Of a stretch of 64,000 nucleotides of DNA, positions 62,149 to 64,000 are shown piece by piece. A model generated the notes under the pieces. It made no database searches and was not told the origin of the DNA. It saw only the letters and a list, made by a program, of their open reading frames with translations. The number at the start of each line of letters is the position of its first letter. The stretch's first letter is position 1. The stretch lies in contig NZ_JALKAZ010000001.1 in the NCBI RefSeq assembly GCF_023016005.1, forward strand, positions 124,001-188,000, read 5' to 3'. Origin of the DNA: Erythrobacter sp. F6033. GTDB lineage: Bacteria > Pseudomonadota > Alphaproteobacteria > Sphingomonadales > Sphingomonadaceae. Both the position numbers and the translations under genes were made by a program.

Positions 62149-63551
62149 CCTTCGGAGCTGTCCCCGCCCAAGGCTTGCCACAACAGTATGCGTGCCCGCT
62201 GCGCGCGGCCCAATGCCGCCGCCGCCCGTTCGCCGCTGGCATCGGCAGCGCGGCGAGCCTCGAGCACTTCGAGGAAGTTTGAAAGCCCGGCGCGGTAGCG
62301 CGTGTCGGCCAGCTTCGCTGCGCGCTCCAATTCGCTTTGTTCTTGCACGGCAAGTGCGGCTTCGGCGTCGCTTGCCGTGATCAGGCCGTAAGCAGCCTCA
62401 GCATCACCAAGCGCCTGAAACACGGCACCGCGATAGGCAGCAAAGGCGATTTTCTTATTCGCCGCTGCGCCGTCAATTTCGGCTTCGATCCGGCCGAAAT
62501 CGAGCAATGGCGCGGCGACGTTCGCTGCCAGAGTCCCGACAATCGAGTCTTCATCGAAAAGGTTGCTCGGATTGAACGCCAGAAGCCCGATCACGCCGGA
62601 CAGAGTGATGCGCGGGAAACGGGCACTTGCCGCCGCGGCCAGTTCTGCATCCGTGGCGGCCAATTCGCTCGCTGCCGCAAGAACATCAGGGCGGTTGGTG
62701 AGAAGGTCAGATGGCAATGAAGCAGGTGCTGCTGTCTGGCGGAGGCTTGAACCTTTTTCTGCGAGCGCGGCATTGACCTCAGCTGCGCTTTGTCCGGTCA
62801 AGGTAATCAACCGACCTACAATGCGTACACGTTCGCTGTTCAATGCTGCCAAGCGTGAACGTGACGCGCTGGCGGCGGCCTCTGCTCGCACCCGGTCAAA
62901 ACCCGGAGCAATCCCGGCATCTTCGCGCTTTTTCGCCAGCCCGGCGAGCTGTGTCGCCGCTTCGACATCGCCTTGAATCGCTTCTCCGCGGGCTTCGAGA
63001 ACGCGCCAATCTGTCACACTTCCGGCGATTTCCGCGAGCAGTGCAATACGCACCGCGCTTGCCGATGCGCTGGCACTATCGATGCGCGCAAGAGCGGCGC
63101 GTTCCTGAGCCTTTAGGCGCCCGAACAGATCCGGGTCCCAGCTGGTGACGAGGTTTGCGCCGTATGAGACTTGCTCGGTATCGATAAAGCCGCCAGCGGC
63201 TGCTCCGTCACCGAACTGGTTTGGGTTGATGCGAGTGCCTGTGACCGATCCTTCTGCGCTGACATTCGGAAGACGCTGCGCGCCAGCGCCGCGTGCACCA
63301 GCACGGGCGGCTTCGACGCGGGCGATGGCTTCGGCGAGGGTCGGGCCCTCTGCTAAAGCGGCGCTGGAGAGGGTCTGATACGCCGGATCCTGAGCGGGCA
63401 GCAGATCGGCTACCGAGGTGTTGGTCGCCGCATCGCCCTTATAGGCAAAATCCTGCGGCAATTCCGGCACCGGCGTTGCGATTTCAGGGGGTGGGCCTGC
63501 AACACACGCGCCCAGCGATACAACCAGAGAAAGGGTCAGAAGTCTGCGCAT
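62145..63551 (-). CDS. RND efflux outer-membrane factor, NodT/OprM-type lipoprotein
   Basis: A 468-aa TolC-family protein. MRRLLTLSLVVSLGAC is a lipobox signal. The two structural repeats of the outer-membrane factor are visible as long Ala-rich helices with TSWDPDLFGRLKAQERAALARIDSA and LPSDLLTNRPDVLAAASELAATDAELAAAASARFPRI, the latter diagnostic for NodT/OprM. It forms a trimeric channel that works with an RND pump and the adaptor encoded immediately upstream (5 bp gap). Confidence 0.94.
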   Translation of the reverse strand: MRRLLTLSLVVSLGACVAGPPPEIATPVPELPQDFAYKGDAATNTSVADLLPAQDPAYQTLSSAALAEGPTLAEAIARVEAARAGARGAGAQRLPNVSAEGSVTGTRINPNQFGDGAAAGGFIDTEQVSYGANLVTSWDPDLFGRLKAQERAALARIDSASASASAVRIALLAEIAGSVTDWRVLEARGEAIQGDVEAATQLAGLAKKREDAGIAPGFDRVRAEAAASASRSRLAALNSERVRIVGRLITLTGQSAAEVNAALAEKGSSLRQTAAPASLPSDLLTNRPDVLAAASELAATDAELAAAASARFPRITLSGVIGLLAFNPSNLFDEDSIVGTLAANVAAPLLDFGRIEAEIDGAAANKKIAFAAYRGAVFQALGDAEAAYGLITASDAEAALAVQEQSELERAAKLADTRYRAGLSNFLEVLEARRAADASGERAAAALGRAQRARILLWQALGGDSSEG

Positions 63552-63556
63552 TGGGC

Positions 63557-64000
63557 TTACTCCTTCTCTTCCGTTTCGCTGCTTTGGACCGGCGCACGGG
63601 GACCGTTGTCGACCGCCGGTATGAAGGCATCGACTTGCTGTCCGACGCGGAAATCATCGCTTTCCGGCAAGGCGTAGATCACTTGCAAAACGCGCACATC
63701 GACACGCTCCGCTGCGCTGTTGGTCAGCTGCCGCTTAGGCACGACTTGCGGTTCTGCGCGGACAAACTTCGCCTTCACCTGACGTTCGGCGGCACCGCGC
63801 GGCGAGACGGTGGCGTCCGCGCCCATCTGCAGACGCACAGCTTCGTTCTCGTCAATATCGATGCGCACATGCAGCGGGTTGGTTTCGCCCATTTGGATGA
63901 ATGGCAGCCCGCCACCGCCGCCTTGGGTTGCAACGAATTCGCCAGGCCGGATATTCACGGCGAGGATTTCCCCGCTGATAGGCGCGCGGACGGTGAGACG
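63557..64000 (-). CDS. RND efflux periplasmic adaptor (HlyD/MFP family), N-terminus outside window
   Basis: The last 147 residues of an adaptor, open to the window edge. LTVRAPISGEILAVNIRPGEFV is the C-terminal lipoyl half-motif; PFIQMGETNPLHVRIDIDENEAVRLQMG is the beta-barrel domain of AcrA/MexA-like adaptors; VLQVIYALPESDDFRVGQQVDAFI is the membrane-proximal part. The acidic tail (SSETEEKE) is unremarkable. The pump gene should lie beyond 64000 or elsewhere. Confidence 0.9.
   Translation of the reverse strand, partial: RLTVRAPISGEILAVNIRPGEFVATQGGGGGLPFIQMGETNPLHVRIDIDENEAVRLQMGADATVSPRGAAERQVKAKFVRAEPQVVPKRQLTNSAAERVDVRVLQVIYALPESDDFRVGQQVDAFIPAVDNGPRAPVQSSETEEKE

Noticed and set aside
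1..64000. CRISPR arrays, tRNA/rRNA genes, insertion sequences, prophage integrase
   Set aside because: No regularly spaced repeats, cloverleaf genes, transposase or integrase proteins were found on reading. A tRNAscan or Rfam run would be the decisive test for small RNAs.

Overview
The window reads as the chromosome of an alphaproteobacterium, most likely Sphingomonadales (Erythrobacter-like). This is an inference from protein content: short GluRS with an HVGN signature, DUF1244 next to a GapR-type DUF2312 protein and a YbjQ protein, UbiG, a quinohemoprotein alcohol dehydrogenase lipoprotein, a DUF3604-PpiC-HupE trio, and an RcGTA-type spike-base protein. No rRNA, tRNA, transposase, integrase or CRISPR array was seen. 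Gene density is very high, and the largest gap is about 296 bp.

Region 1 (1-23.7 kb) is mostly housekeeping. It opens with a PL7 alginate lyase cut by the window edge, with a perfect palindrome just upstream of its start. Then come gltX, an NTF2-like protein, an Lrp-type regulator, a PD40 propeller protein, pyk, DUF1244, a GapR-like protein, YbjQ, a CPBP protease, yebC, a mini-ORF, ruvC, ArsC/Spx-like, a GDPD, a DCC protein, ubiG and lysC. After a lipoprotein there is a PilZ-XRE fusion beside a degenerate GGDEF protein. purT, a nitronate-monooxygenase-like gene and purU follow, the two pur genes being linked through formate. The region ends with a VOC protein, a PQQ dehydrogenase, a dienelactone hydrolase and an NDUFA9-like protein.

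Region 2 (23.9-56.7 kb) is a large surface-polysaccharide locus. It has an O-antigen-ligase-like protein, the dTDP-L-rhamnose set (rfbACDB), an acyltransferase, a pyruvyltransferase paired with an FrhB-like protein, a Wzx flippase, a Wzy-like protein, two GT2 enzymes, a Wzc tyrosine autokinase, Wza, WecB and WecC (UDP-ManNAcA), and a PssD/PssE glycosyltransferase pair. The polymer is predicted to contain rhamnose and ManNAcA and to be pyruvylated and acylated. No initiating sugar-phosphate transferase was recognised.

Two cassettes inside this locus stand out. At 26.4-33.5 kb two converging operons encode an asparagine-synthetase/lasso-cyclase-like enzyme, a methyltransferase with a PqqD-like tail, an HPr-kinase-like kinase, a PqqD protein, an ABC exporter and a nucleotidyltransferase. 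These look like the tailoring and export parts of a lasso-type peptide pathway, but I find no precursor and no leader peptidase. At 41.7-44.6 kb a spike-base protein is coupled to an 876-residue beta-helix protein, a phage or gene-transfer-agent type spike module sitting among capsule genes.

Region 3 (56.8-64 kb) holds a CaiB-type CoA transferase and a MaoC dehydratase, the DUF3604-PpiC-HupE trio, and an RND efflux outer-membrane factor with the end of its periplasmic adaptor. Across the window, five convergent gene pairs share their stop codons in exact 4-nt overlaps.
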